A program made the position numbers and the translations under genes. The notes beneath the pieces were generated by a model. That model worked only from the letters and a program-made list of their open reading frames with translations. It made no database searches and was not told the origin of the DNA. This document shows, in pieces, positions 9,811-18,460 of a stretch of 64,000 nucleotides of DNA (its first letter is position 1; each line of letters begins with the position of its first letter). The stretch lies in contig CAWDIV010000016.1 in NCBI GenBank assembly GCA_963802355.1, positions 186,001 through 250,000 of the forward strand, given 5' to 3'. The DNA comes from SG8-41 sp963802355. GTDB taxonomy: Bacteria; Pseudomonadota; Gammaproteobacteria; Burkholderiales; SG8-41.

Positions 9811-10806
9811 TTGATTCAGCGGCGGATCGTTGCGAATTTTCTCCGGACGTGCGTGACATGTTGCGTGTGGGCCCTGTCAGCTCTCGCGCCGTACGCCGCT
9901 GAATCCGCGGAATATCCGACACGTCCCATCCGCCTGCTGGTGCCCACGTCGCCTGGTGGCGGCACCGACGCCCTCGCGCGCATACTCGCGCCGAGGCTGG
10001 GCGAAACGCTGGGACAGCAATGGGTCGTCGACAATCGCGCGGGCGCCGCCGGGAACATCGCGGTGGAGCTCGTCGCCAAAGCCGTGCCGGACGGTTACAC
10101 CGCTCTCGTAGGACTGAATCACATAACCACGGTTAACCCCAATCTATACAAGCTGCAGTACAACGTGGAGCGGGATCTGCAACCCGTCACATCGCTGGCG
10201 GGTGCGCAGTATCTCCTGGTACTCCATCCGAGCGTGCCGGCGAATTCGCTGAAGGAATTCATTGCGCTCGCAAAGCAAACACCCGGCGCGCTCAACTATG
10301 CGTCCGCCGGGATAGGTACGCCGGTGCATTTGGCGGCCGAGCTTTTCAAGAAGCGAGTCGGCGTCGACATGGTGCATATTGCTTACAAGGGCGGCGGCCC
10401 CGCGGCGACAGCGGTGTTGGGGGGCGAAGCGCAGGTGATCTTCGGCAGCGTTGCGTCATCGCTGCCGCAGGTGAAGGCCGGCCGGTTGAAGGCGCTTGCC
10501 ACCACCGGCATCAAACGCTCCAAGGTGGCTCCCGACCTGCCGACCATCGCCGAGTCCGGTTATCCCGGCTTCGACGTGCGCTCGTGGTACGCGATGCTCG
10601 TAACCGCCAGAACGCCGATGGCCATTGTGAACCGCATCCATGGTGCCGTCCTCAAAGTCGTCGCGATGCCCGAAGTGCAGGAGGCGATGTCGCGCCAGGG
10701 ACTGGAGCCCGAGACCAGCACGCCGCAGGAGCTCGCCTCGCGCATCAAGGCCGAGACCGCGATATGGGCGGGACTCATCAAGGATTCCGGGATACGCGCC
10801 GAATGA
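9811..10806 (+). CDS. Bug/TctC-family periplasmic binding protein 2
   Basis: Intact, 331 residues from TTG at 9811, chosen because GGAG stands six bases upstream; the next candidate, at 9769, has no such site. A signal peptide ends near APYAAESAE. Mature landmarks are YPTRPIRLLVPTSPGGGTDA, VDNRAGAAGNIAVELVAKAV and MVHIAYKGGGPAATAVLGGE. It is closely similar to Bug 3, sharing a PQELA-type tail and YKLxYxVExDxQPVT-type stretches. This suggests a recent tandem duplication. A period-10 array follows at 10824. Confidence 0.9.
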   Translation: MIQRRIVANFLRTCVTCCVWALSALAPYAAESAEYPTRPIRLLVPTSPGGGTDALARILAPRLGETLGQQWVVDNRAGAAGNIAVELVAKAVPDGYTALVGLNHITTVNPNLYKLQYNVERDLQPVTSLAGAQYLLVLHPSVPANSLKEFIALAKQTPGALNYASAGIGTPVHLAAELFKKRVGVDMVHIAYKGGGPAATAVLGGEAQVIFGSVASSLPQVKAGRLKALATTGIKRSKVAPDLPTIAESGYPGFDVRSWYAMLVTARTPMAIVNRIHGAVLKVVAMPEVQEAMSRQGLEPETSTPQELASRIKAETAIWAGLIKDSGIRAE

Positions 10807-10823
10807 CTTTTCAAGAGCGATGG

Positions 10824-10859
10824 AACCGCCGATGAACGCTGAGGGACGCCGACAAAACC
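10824..10859. repeat. Period-10 array (CCGCCGATGA type)
   Basis: Decayed 10-base units AACCGCCGAT, GAACGCTGAG and GGACGCCGAC lie just after the stop of Bug 2, the same family as 6954-7241. Confidence 0.7.
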
Positions 10860-10910
10860 AGAAATGACAGGATTAAGGAACCTCTGCACAAGTAATACGA
10901 CGAGGCCATC

Positions 10911-11901
10911 ATGACTACAGTTCTAAGCCGGCGCCATTTTCTGATCGCGTGCGCATCGTTGCTCGTGTCGTTCGTGTGCGTGTCGGCGCAAGGCGCCGAG
11001 CCTTCCTATCCGACGCGCCCGGTGCGCTTGCTGGTACCGTTCGCGCCCGGCGGCGGGGCGGACGCGATCTCGCGCATCATCACGCCGAAGTTTCATGATC
11101 TGCTCGGACAGCCGTGGGTGGTCGACAATCGCGGCGGCGCCGCCGGCAACCTCGCGGCCGAGACCGTCGCGCGGGCCGCCCCCGACGGGCATACCGTCTT
11201 CATGGGATTCGCTACGACATTGACGGTGAATCCCAGCCTTTACAAGCTGCCCTACAGCGTGGAGAAGGATTTTCAGCCGGTGACGTTGCTCGCGACCACG
11301 CAGTACATACTGGTCATCCACTCGAGCGTGCCGGCCAACTCCCTCAAGGAGCTGATAGCGCTGGCCCGGCAGAAGCCAGGCTCGCTCAACTATTCTTCCG
11401 GAGGCATAGGAACGCCCCTGCACCTGGCGGCGGAGCTGTTCCAGAAGCGCGCCGGTGTGAAGATGGTTCACCTCGCCTACAAGGGCGGCGGTCCCGCGGC
11501 CGCGGCGTTGCTCGCCGGCGAAGCGCAGGTCTTGTTCGGTAGCGTCGCTTCCTCGATCCAGCACGTCAAGAGCGGCCGGCTAAAGGCGCTGGCGACCACG
11601 GGAACGAAGCGGTCCAAGGTCGTGCCCGAGCTTCCGACCATGATCGAATCCGGATTTCCGGGATTCGACGTGGGCTCGTGGGTACGGGCTGCTCGTCCCG
11701 GCGAAGACGCCGATGACTGTCGTCAACAAGCTGCGCGACGCCGCGGTTCAGTCGGTGGCGTTGCCCGACGTGCAGGAAGCAATGTCGCGCCAGGGGATGG
11801 ACGTGGAGACCAGCACACCGCAGGAACTTGCCGCCCGCATCAGATCGGAAACTGCCGTCTGGGCGGCGGTGATCAAGGAAGCGGGCATCAAGGCGGAGTG
11901 A
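10911..11901 (+). CDS. Bug/TctC-family periplasmic binding protein 3 (one frameshift)
   Basis: ATG at 10911 starts a signal peptide with MTTVLSRRHFLIACASLL. The mature protein has YPTRPVRLLVPFAPGGGADA, VDNRGGAAGNLAAETVARAA, and MVHLAYKGGGPAAAALLAGE. One frame change near 11685 (after GFPGFDVGSW) is needed to reach YGLLVPAKTPMTVVNKL and the tail VIKEAGIKAE, ending with TGA at 11899-11901. The length of about 330 residues and the close similarity to Bug 2 support a functional gene with a sequencing indel; true inactivation cannot be excluded. Confidence 0.85.
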
Positions 11902-11902
11902 G

Positions 11903-12011
11903 AGTGATGGGTGATGAGTGACGAGTGATGAGACGTAAGGCGGAAAGCGAAAGGCGGAAGGCGAAAGGGGACAGGATCAAGGTCATCCTTCATCCCTCAT
12001 CCTTCATCCTT
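11903..12011. repeat. Three adjoining heptad arrays
   Basis: 11903-11936 has GTGATGG/GTGATGA units, 11940-11969 has AGGCGGA/AGGCGAA units, and 11984-12011 has CATCCTT/CATCCCT units. All have a seven-base period. The third array lies inside the open frame of Bug 4 and encodes part of its hydrophobic leader. Confidence 0.85.
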
Positions 12012-12941
12012 TGCTGCGCGATGGTGGCGGGAGCCGGCGCGCAGCAATATCCCACCCGGCCGGTGCGCATTATCGTGCCGACCTCGCCGCCCGGCGGCGC
12101 CGATGTGGTGGCGCGGCTGATCGCGCCGTCGCTCACGGAACGCCTGGGTCAGCAGGTTATCGTCGACAACCGCGCCGGGGCGAGCACCATGATCGGAACC
12201 GAAGCGGCGGCAAAAGCGCCGCCCGACGGCCACACGCTTCTGCTGGGCATCAGCACCCTGGCGATCAATCCGGCGACCTTCCGGAGGGTGCCGTACGACG
12301 CGCTGCGTGATTTCATTCCCATCACGCATGCGGTGAAGCAGACGATGATGCTGGTCGCGCACCCGTCGTTTCCGGCGAAATCCGTCAACGAGCTCGTCGC
12401 GATGGCGAAAGCACGGCCGGGCGATGTCGCCTATTCCTCGGCCGGCTTCGGCACCAATCCGCACATGGGGATGGAGCTTCTGCTGTACATGACCGGCACC
12501 CGCATGCTGCACGTGCCGTATAGGGGAGGCGGCGAGTCGATCATTGCGGTCACGTCGGGCCACGTCTCGGTCGCCGTCAACTCCATGCTGGGCGCCTTGC
12601 CGCAGGTCCGGGTCGGGCGGCTGCGCGCGCTCGGCGTCACGAGCGCGAGTCGCGTGGCGGGCGCCCCCGACATCCCGACCATCGCCGAGGCGGGCGTTCC
12701 CGGTTACGAGTCGCTGCAATGGTACGGACTGCTCGCGCCGGCCGGCACGCCGAAGGAAGTCATCGCGCGGCTGCACAAGGAGGCCGTGGCGAGCCTGCGC
12801 GCGCCGGAGGTGAGCGAACGCCTGGCCAATGATGGCGGAACGGTGGTGGCTGGCACCGGGGAAGAATTCGCGAGCTTCATGCGCGCCGAGACGGAAAAAT
12901 GGGCGAAGGTCGCCAAGGCCGCGGGGATCAAGCCGGAATAG
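11925..12941 (+). CDS. Bug/TctC-family periplasmic binding protein 4
   Basis: Mature part begins YPTRPVRIIVPTSPPGGADV and carries VDNRAGASTMIGTEAAAKAP, MLHVPYRGGGESIIAVTSGH and a KAAGIKPE tail. The 5' end is odd: the open frame (GTG at 11925) runs through repeat-encoded residues such as RRKAESERRKAKG and a leader VILHPSSFILCCAMVAGAGA, part of which is the CATCCTT heptad array. An ATG at 12021 would leave almost no leader. So either translation begins within the repeats (for example at ATG 11928) and the heptads serve as signal-peptide codons, or the original start was replaced. 338 residues from 11925. Closest local relative is Bug 5. Confidence 0.85.
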   Translation: MMRRKAESERRKAKGDRIKVILHPSSFILCCAMVAGAGAQQYPTRPVRIIVPTSPPGGADVVARLIAPSLTERLGQQVIVDNRAGASTMIGTEAAAKAPPDGHTLLLGISTLAINPATFRRVPYDALRDFIPITHAVKQTMMLVAHPSFPAKSVNELVAMAKARPGDVAYSSAGFGTNPHMGMELLLYMTGTRMLHVPYRGGGESIIAVTSGHVSVAVNSMLGALPQVRVGRLRALGVTSASRVAGAPDIPTIAEAGVPGYESLQWYGLLAPAGTPKEVIARLHKEAVASLRAPEVSERLANDGGTVVAGTGEEFASFMRAETEKWAKVAKAAGIKPE

Positions 12942-12948
12942 GGAAGAA

Positions 12949-13001
12949 GTGACGAATAAGGGTGACGAATAAGGGTGACGAAAAATGGTGACGAGTAAGG
13001 G
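12949..13001. repeat. Period-14 array (GTGACGAATAAGGG)
   Basis: Three to four units of GTGACGAATAAGGG, period 13-14, follow the stop of Bug 4. In structure it is a doubled heptad. Confidence 0.8.
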
Positions 13002-13074
13002 CAAGGAACAGCATGGTGGGGATGTACCGCCCGTATCTCGTCACCCGCGGCCTCCGCATGGTCTTCGCGAGATC

Positions 13075-14127
13075 ATGTACCCATCATGTCGCCCGCAGCG
13101 CGCCGCCGGGAATCGCATCCCCAGCACGCTGGGGTCCCTGCTCCGTCCCTCGACGCGCACCTCTTTCACCCATATCTCGTCACTCGCGGGGCTGGCGCTA
13201 CTGGCGCTGCTCGTCTGCCCGGCGCAGGCGCAGTATCCCACCCGGGCGCTGCGCATCGTGGTGCCGTCATCTGCCGGGAGTGGCGCGGACTATTCTGCGC
13301 GATTGATCTCCCAGCCGCTGTCCGACCGCCTGGGCCAGCAGATGGTGGTCGAAAACCGTGCCGGCGCGGCCACGATGATCGGCACGGAAGTCGTCGCCAA
13401 ATCCCCGCCGGACGGGTACACGCTGCTGCTGGGCGTGGGCACGCTCGCGACCGCTCCTGCGATGTACAAGAAGGTCCCCTACGACGCGCTGCGCGATTTA
13501 GCGCCGGTTACGCAGCTTGCCTCGGTGGCGAACGTTCTGGTGGTCCATCCGTCGTTGCCGGCGAAGTCGGTGAAGGACCTCGTCGCGCTCGCAAAAGCGC
13601 GGCCGGGAGAAATCGCATTCGCCTCGTCGGGTACCGGCACCCTGCCGCACCTGTCGATGGAGCTTTTCCTCGTGATGACCGGCACGAGGATGCTGCACGT
13701 GCCGTACAAGGGTCCCGGCCCGGGTCTCTTCGACCTGCTGTCCGGGCGCGTGTCGGCGATGACGACGAGCACGACGGCCGCGTTTCCACACATCCGCTCC
13801 GGGCGTCTGCGCGTGCTCGGAGTGACGACCGCCCGGCGGGTCGCAGTCATGCCCGACGTGCCAACCATCGCAGAAGCGGGAGTCCCGGGCTACGAGTCGG
13901 TGCAGTGGTGGGGGTTGCTCGTACCGGCGGGCACGCCGGGGGACATCATCGCTCGCCTGCACAAGGAAATCGTGTCGGTGATGAGCACACAGGACATCCG
14001 GGAACGGTTCGAGAAGGAAGGGATGGCGGTCATCGCCGGCTCGCCGCAGGAATTCGGCACCTACATCCGCGCCGAGACGGAAAAGTGGGCGAGGATCGTC
14101 AAGAGAGCGGGCATTCAGCCGGAGTGA
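13075..14127 (+). CDS. Bug/TctC-family periplasmic binding protein 5
   Basis: The mature region starts YPTRALRIVVPSSAGSGADY, with VENRAGAATMIGTEVVAKSP, MLHVPYKGPGPGLFDLLSGR and tail VKRAGIQPE. ATG at 13075 is the best in-frame start. It places a long, partly repeat-encoded N-terminus (the 60-base dispersed repeat at 13103-13165) before a normal hydrophobic core, SSLAGLALLALLVCPAQAQ. The real start may be a GTG or CTG nearer the core. It shares with Bug 4 the MIGTE motif and the VPYDALRD and AGVPGYES stretches, so the two are tandem duplicates. No frameshift in the mature part. Confidence 0.85.
   Translation: MYPSCRPQRAAGNRIPSTLGSLLRPSTRTSFTHISSLAGLALLALLVCPAQAQYPTRALRIVVPSSAGSGADYSARLISQPLSDRLGQQMVVENRAGAATMIGTEVVAKSPPDGYTLLLGVGTLATAPAMYKKVPYDALRDLAPVTQLASVANVLVVHPSLPAKSVKDLVALAKARPGEIAFASSGTGTLPHLSMELFLVMTGTRMLHVPYKGPGPGLFDLLSGRVSAMTTSTTAAFPHIRSGRLRVLGVTTARRVAVMPDVPTIAEAGVPGYESVQWWGLLVPAGTPGDIIARLHKEIVSVMSTQDIRERFEKEGMAVIAGSPQEFGTYIRAETEKWARIVKRAGIQPE
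13103..13165. repeat. Dispersed 60-base repeat, copy 2
   Basis: The central hairpin CCCCAGCACGCTGGGG is followed by TCCCTGCTCCGTCCCTCGAC, matching 8681-8740 and 50839-50913. It lies within the 5' coding frame of Bug 5. Confidence 0.75.
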
Positions 14128-14133
14128 GAATTC

Positions 14134-14158
14134 GAGGGATGAGGGATGAGGGATATTC
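14134..14158. repeat. Heptad array (GAGGGAT)
   Basis: Three GAGGGAT units sit directly after the stop of Bug 5. Confidence 0.75.
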
Positions 14159-14208
14159 AAGACTCTCGACTCACGATTTCACGTCTGGCGATGTGTGGGT
14201 GAACGACC

Positions 14209-14707
14209 ATGCGGACTCTAAGAAGCTTCGCCTTCGCCGCAGTCGCGACAGGCATCGCGGTCGCGGCGGTGCCGGCGTTTGCACAGACAAAACAGAATTT
14301 CCCGAGCAAACCGATCCGCCTGATGGTGCCTTTGTCGCCCGGCAGCCAGTCCGACGTCATGGCACGCCTGATAGGGCCACCCAGATCGGTTTTTCGACTT
14401 CCGCTTTAGTTGTCGCGCCTTCGCTTGGCGTAAAGACGGTCAAGGACCTCATCGCGCTCGCCCAGCCCAAGCCGGGCCAGATTCTGTTCAGTTCCTCCGG
14501 CGCAGGCGGTGGGAGCCACATGCTCGGAGAGAGGTTCAGGCTTGCCGCCGGCATCAAGGTCACGCACTGCCCGACGTCAAGGAACGCATGCAGGCCATGG
14601 GGTTCGTTCCGGCACCTACCACGCCGCAGGAACACGATCGCATCCTGCGAGCCCAGATCGAGGCGTTTTCCCGTGTAGTCAAGCTTGCGGGTCTGCGTGC
14701 CCCGTGA
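14209..14707 (+). pseudogene. Bug/TctC pseudogene with two internal deletions
   Basis: It has a good signal peptide, MRTLRSFAFAAVATGIAVAA, then NFPSKPIRLMVPLSPGSQSD. It stops matching at about 14372 and resumes as TQIGFSTSALVVAPSLGVKT in another frame. It breaks again near 14570 and resumes as VKERMQAMGFVPAPTTPQEH to the TGA at 14705-14707. Measured against Bug 6 next door, about 205 and about 290 bases are missing, both inside the gene. The first junction reads GATAGGGCC then ACCCAGATCGG; both flanks match Bug 6 at 15207 and 15412. Two deletions of this size cannot be single-base errors, so the gene is dead or the clone rearranged. Confidence 0.8.
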
Positions 14708-14874
14708 GGGGCGAGTCTCAGGACTGCGTCCCACATGCTTGACAGGCGGGGGCGCGGGACGATTGCGTAGCTGAATACGCCGTGTCAACATGATCCCGGT
14801 TCCTTAAGCTGGAATCGTTAGGTAACCTCAGCTGAAACCCGCGAAGAAAGCTCTCAGGAAGGAGCCCGCTTCGA

Positions 14875-16023
14875 ATGTGCTATCACGAAAAACGCTCATC
14901 GTGCGCCGGGGGGTGCGGGGGGGACGGGAAGGTCCCGATGAATTGCCGGAAGGGGCCCGTTCCCCGCCGCTCCATCCTCGGGGGTGTGGGGGGCGCGGGA
15001 AGGACCCTCGCGAATTTGCAGGAAGGGGCCCGCGCCCCGCCACTCCTTTTGCAATGCGTCGCCTTCGCAGCCGCAATCGCTACCGCCATTCTGTTTACGG
15101 CGGTCCCGGCTTTCGCGCAGACACCGCAGAAGTTTCCTAACAAGCCGGTTCGCATCGTAGTGGGTTTTTCCGCCGGCAGCGCGACCGACATCACGGCGCG
15201 CATGATAGCCCCGCGGCTCTCCGAGATGTGGGGCCAGCCGGTCGTCATCGAGAACCGCCCGGGCGCGGGCAGTACGCTGGCCAGCGCCGCGGTCGCCAGG
15301 GCCACGCCGGACGGACACACGCTGGCGTTGATTTCCGCCGCATTCGCGATCGGCGCGGTGTTGCACAAGGATCTGCCGTACGACCCGCTCAAGGATTTCG
15401 TGGGTGTTACCCAGATCGGGGCGTCCACCGGTTTTCTCGCCGTGGCGCCTTCACTGGGCGTGAAGTCGGTCAAGGAGCTGATCGCGCTCGCCAAGGAGCG
15501 GCCGGGCAAGATCTTCTACGGCTCGGCGGGCGCGGGCAGCGGGATACATATGACCGCGGAGCGGTTCAAGATGGTCGCGGGCATCAATACCGTCCACGTG
15601 GGATTCAAGGGCCAGCCGGAGATGCTGATCGAGATCATGGCCGGACGCATCCACTACGGCTTTCCGGGTCTTGGACCTGCGATGGGCATGATTAAGGAGG
15701 GGCGATTGGTGCCGCTGGCAGTGGTCACTCAAAAACGCTCCCCGCTGCTGCCGGACGTGCCGGTGCTGTCGGAAGTCCTGCCCGGGTTCGAAAGAGACGC
15801 GACGCACGGATTGCTGGCTCCCAAGGGGACGCCGCGCCCCATCCTGAATCAAATCAGCAAGGACGTTGCCCGCGTCCTCGATCTGCCCGAGGTCAAGCAG
15901 CAGATGCTGGCGATCACTTTCGAGCCTGGCCCTACTTCGCCCGAGGAATACGACCGGATCATACGCAGCATGATCGGCACGTTCTCCAAAGTGGTGGTAG
16001 CTGCTGGGCTGCGGGCGCCTTGA
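14875..16023 (+). CDS. Bug/TctC-family periplasmic binding protein 6
   Basis: The mature part has FPNKPVRIVVGFSAGSATDI, IENRPGAGSTLASAAVARAT, INTVHVGFKGQPEMLIEIMA and ends VVVAAGLRAP. The open frame begins at 14875, but its first 58 or so residues are encoded by two tandem GC-rich repeats (14907-15048). The hydrophobic leader FAAAIATAILFTAVPAFAQ begins right after them. In another frame an ATG at about 15054 gives MRRLRS, which resembles the MRTLRS start of the pseudogene at 14209. This suggests the authentic start was disturbed by repeat insertion or an indel. Candidate starts include the TTG near 15049. Otherwise the gene is intact. Confidence 0.85.
   Translation: MCYHEKRSSCAGGCGGDGKVPMNCRKGPVPRRSILGGVGGAGRTLANLQEGARAPPLLLQCVAFAAAIATAILFTAVPAFAQTPQKFPNKPVRIVVGFSAGSATDITARMIAPRLSEMWGQPVVIENRPGAGSTLASAAVARATPDGHTLALISAAFAIGAVLHKDLPYDPLKDFVGVTQIGASTGFLAVAPSLGVKSVKELIALAKERPGKIFYGSAGAGSGIHMTAERFKMVAGINTVHVGFKGQPEMLIEIMAGRIHYGFPGLGPAMGMIKEGRLVPLAVVTQKRSPLLPDVPVLSEVLPGFERDATHGLLAPKGTPRPILNQISKDVARVLDLPEVKQQMLAITFEPGPTSPEEYDRIIRSMIGTFSKVVVAAGLRAP
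14907..15048. repeat. Tandem GC-rich repeat (about 60-70 bases each)
   Basis: Two related units, each ending in a GGAAGGGGCCCG...CCCCGCC block. The second contains ACCCTCGCGAATTTGCAGGA. A nearly identical inverted copy stands at 18461-18550. It lies inside the 5' frame of Bug 6. Confidence 0.85.
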
Positions 16024-16098
16024 AACAGCCAAAGTCGCCAGTAAAAACAGCGATCGAAGTCACCGGCAGGCGCTCGGAAACAACGAGGAGCACGGGAA

Positions 16099-17153
16099 AT
16101 GAACACCACCCCGATCGGGCATGCCCATTCTCAAAAGCTCGCCGCGGCGCAACGGGAAAGATGGCGTAGCGCCTGCCAGCGCTGGCTCCGGCGCGTAACC
16201 CTTTCGCTCGTCGCCGGTCTTGTCCTCATCGGGCCCGCCGCGGCGCAGGACTTTCCAACGCGGCAGATCATGGTGATCGTGCCGTTCCCGGCCGGCGGCT
16301 CTACTGACATCCTCGCGCGTATCCTCGGCGAAGGCATGCGCCCGGTGCTTGGCCAGCAAATCGTGGTGCAGAACGTGCCCGGCGCCGGCTCGACGATAGG
16401 CGTCGCCCGCGCCATACAGTCCGCCCCCGACGGCTACACATTGAGCATAGGCAACTGGACGAGCCACGTCGGCGCGAGCGCGGTCTACCCGGTTCCATGG
16501 AATGTCCTGACCGACCTCGAGCCGGTCGCGATGCTGAGCACCACGACGCTCATTATTGTCGGGCGCACCGGCTTGCCGGTGAAGGATGGCAAGGAGCTGA
16601 TCGCCTGGGTCAAGGCGAATCCGGACCAGGCGACCATGGCGACGGTGGCGCCGGCAGCGGCGCCCACGTTTGCGGCATTTATTTCGAGCAGAAGATCGGC
16701 ACCCGTTTTCGCTATATACCGTACCGGGGCGGGGCTCCGGTGATGGCCGACCTGATGGCGAACCAGGTGGATTTGTTCTGCGGCGAGGCGTCGCAGATGC
16801 TGCCGCATTTTCAGTCCGGCAAGATCAAGCCCCTCGTGGTGATGTCGAAAACGCGCTGGCGGCCCCTGCCCGAAATTCCCACCATGGCGGAAGTCGGCGC
16901 GTCGGATACCTATATCGCGTTCTGGCAGGGTCTGTGGGCGCCGAAAGGAACGCCCAGGCAGGCGATCGCCAGATTAAACGACGCTGTCGTCAAGGCCTTT
17001 GCCGATCCCGTGGTTACCAAGCGGCTCACCGATCTTGGGCAGGAGTTGCCCTCACGCGACCAGATGACGCCGCAGGCGCTGGGCGCGTTTCACAAATCCG
17101 AAATCGAAAAATGGTGGCCGCTCATCAAGGGGGCGAACATCAGGGTGGAGTGA
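16099..17153 (+). CDS. Bug/TctC-family periplasmic binding protein 7 (one frameshift)
   Basis: ATG at 16099 starts MNTTPIGHAHSQKLAAAQRE, a long basic region before the hydrophobic core LSLVAGLVLIGPAAAQ. The mature protein has FPTRQIMVIVPFPAGGSTDI, VQNVPGAGSTIGVARAIQSA and IPYRGGAPVMADLMANQVDL, ending LIKGANIRVE at TGA 17151-17153. One frame change near 16670 joins TFAAF to YFEQKIGTRFRYIPYRGG. About 351 residues. It is the last of the left Bug run and is convergent with the LysR gene at 17179, 26 bases away. Confidence 0.85.
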
Positions 17154-17178
17154 GCATTGAAGGATGAGTGGATCTCCT

Positions 17179-18084
17179 TCATGTTTGGCGCTTAACCTTG
17201 CCGCTCGCCGAATCGCGCACGACGTTCTCGACGAAGAGCTTTACCGCGGGCGTGCGAGGCCGGCCCCGCACCTCCACAGCGAGCACGGCACGCTCGACAG
17301 CCGGCTCGATGAGCGGACGCGCGAGCACGCCGGGCAGCGTCACCGAATACTCGGGCATGAAGGCGATACCGAGTCCGGCCTGCACCATGCCCTGCACCCA
17401 TTCCTCGCGCTCGCTGCGGAAGTTCGCGTAAAGCTCGATCTTGCGCTGGCCGCAGAGCGCCATCACCTGTTCCCGGATTTCGCAGGACAACCGGTCGACG
17501 TACGACTCCCCTGAAACGTCGGCAAGCCGCACCGCCTTCATCGTCTCGAAGCGTTCCCCGGGGCGAAACGCGACCACGTAGCGCTCGTCGTAGAGGCGCT
17601 CGCTGCGAAATCCGTCGGGTAGGCCGTCCGGCACGCTGGCGAGCGCAAGATCGAGCTCGTTGTCCTCGAGCTGGTGCAGCAGCCGGTCGAGTGGTGCCTC
17701 GCTCACCGCGACGTCGATTCCGGGGTGGGCGGTACGGAACAAGGCGAGGTAGCCGGAGATGCGCGCCGGTCCGATCGTGGGCATGACGCCGATGCGCAAG
17801 GGCGTCGCACGCAACAGACGGAAATTGCGCGCGACTGCCATCGCCGCGTCTTTCTCCTGGAAGAGTTTTTCCAGGTGCGGCTTGACCAGGCGTCCGACCT
17901 CCGAGAGCACCAGCCTGCGGCCCTCACGGTGAAAAAGATCGCCACCGACCTCCTGCTCGAGGCGCTTTAATGCCGTGGTAAGCGCGGGTTGGGTGACCCC
18001 GCAGGCTTCTGCCGCGCGGGAGAAGCCACCGTGCTCGCAGATCGCGAGGAAGTAGCGAATCTGTTGCATTTCCATGGCGCTCAC
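17179..18084 (-). CDS. LysR-type transcriptional regulator 1
   Basis: 301 residues. The N-terminal winged helix-turn-helix (about residues 5-64) has IRYFLAICEHGGFSRAAEAC and GVTQPALTTALKRLEQEVGG. The effector domain starts near LRIGVMPTIGPARISGYLAL, with the usual ELDLALASVPDG stretch. ATG at 18075 (MEMQQIRYF) is an equally good start. It is divergent from the DUF4242 gene. A perfect palindrome, GCTATCG-N8-CGATAGC (18087-18108), sits just upstream, where a LysR autoregulatory site is expected. The C-terminal tail VKRQT is short and ordinary. Targets probably include DUF4242 and possibly the Bug genes. Confidence 0.9.
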   Translation of the reverse strand: MSAMEMQQIRYFLAICEHGGFSRAAEACGVTQPALTTALKRLEQEVGGDLFHREGRRLVLSEVGRLVKPHLEKLFQEKDAAMAVARNFRLLRATPLRIGVMPTIGPARISGYLALFRTAHPGIDVAVSEAPLDRLLHQLEDNELDLALASVPDGLPDGFRSERLYDERYVVAFRPGERFETMKAVRLADVSGESYVDRLSCEIREQVMALCGQRKIELYANFRSEREEWVQGMVQAGLGIAFMPEYSVTLPGVLARPLIEPAVERAVLAVEVRGRPRTPAVKLFVENVVRDSASGKVKRQT

Positions 18085-18086
18085 AT

Positions 18087-18108
18087 GCTATCGCCAAGCC
18101 ACGATAGC
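18087..18108. promoter_or_regulatory. Palindromic operator candidate for LysR 1
   Basis: Perfect inverted repeat GCTATCG-N8-CGATAGC between the divergent LysR and DUF4242 genes, containing the T-N11-A-like spacing known for LysR sites. A partial second site, TTATGGATCGATAA, follows at about 18114-18128. Position and symmetry are seen; binding is inferred. Confidence 0.55.
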
Positions 18109-18183
18109 GGCAATTATGGATCGATAACGGCTACCCGGCTTCCTGGTCGCTGCGCTCGCGCCTAGACTGGCGCTGTCATCTCA

Positions 18184-18459
18184 ATGGAGAGAACCATGCG
18201 AGTATTCGTCGTCGAGCGTTCGCTCAAGGGAATCCCGATGGACCAGCTTGCTGCCGCACAGAAGCGCGCGATTGACACAGCGGAGAGGTTCAGCCGCGAA
18301 GGACGGCACGTCAAGTACCTGCGCTCGACCTTCGTGCCGGACAGCGGAGCCTGCTCCTGCCTGTTCGAAGCGCAGGACAGCGCGACAGTCGAGGTGCTGA
18401 ACGAGGTGGCGAAGATACCCTACGACAGGATCGCCCCGGCGCTCGACCTGCATCCGTAG
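18184..18459 (+). CDS. DUF4242 family small protein
   Basis: 91 residues from 18184 or 87 from the likely ATG at 18196 (MRVFVVERSLKGIPMDQLAA). The pattern is a beta-strand VFVVERSL, helix, then VKYLRSTFVPDSGACSCLFE and a second helix, typical of DUF4242, a ferredoxin-like dimeric fold whose actinobacterial member has been described as nickel-binding. The CSC pair is visible; a metal role here is unproven. It is divergently paired with LysR 1 and probably controlled by it. Confidence 0.7.
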   Translation: MERTMRVFVVERSLKGIPMDQLAAAQKRAIDTAERFSREGRHVKYLRSTFVPDSGACSCLFEAQDSATVEVLNEVAKIPYDRIAPALDLHP

Positions 18460-18460
18460 A

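Noticed and set aside
11903..12011. CRISPR-like array
   Set aside because: The period is seven bases without spacers; there are no 25-40 base repeats with unique spacers and no cas genes anywhere in the window.
13086..14678. 530-codon ORF joining Bug 5 and the pseudogene
   Set aside because: The first part is an out-of-frame shadow of Bug 5. Only its end (from about 14380) is real, as the second piece of the pseudogene.
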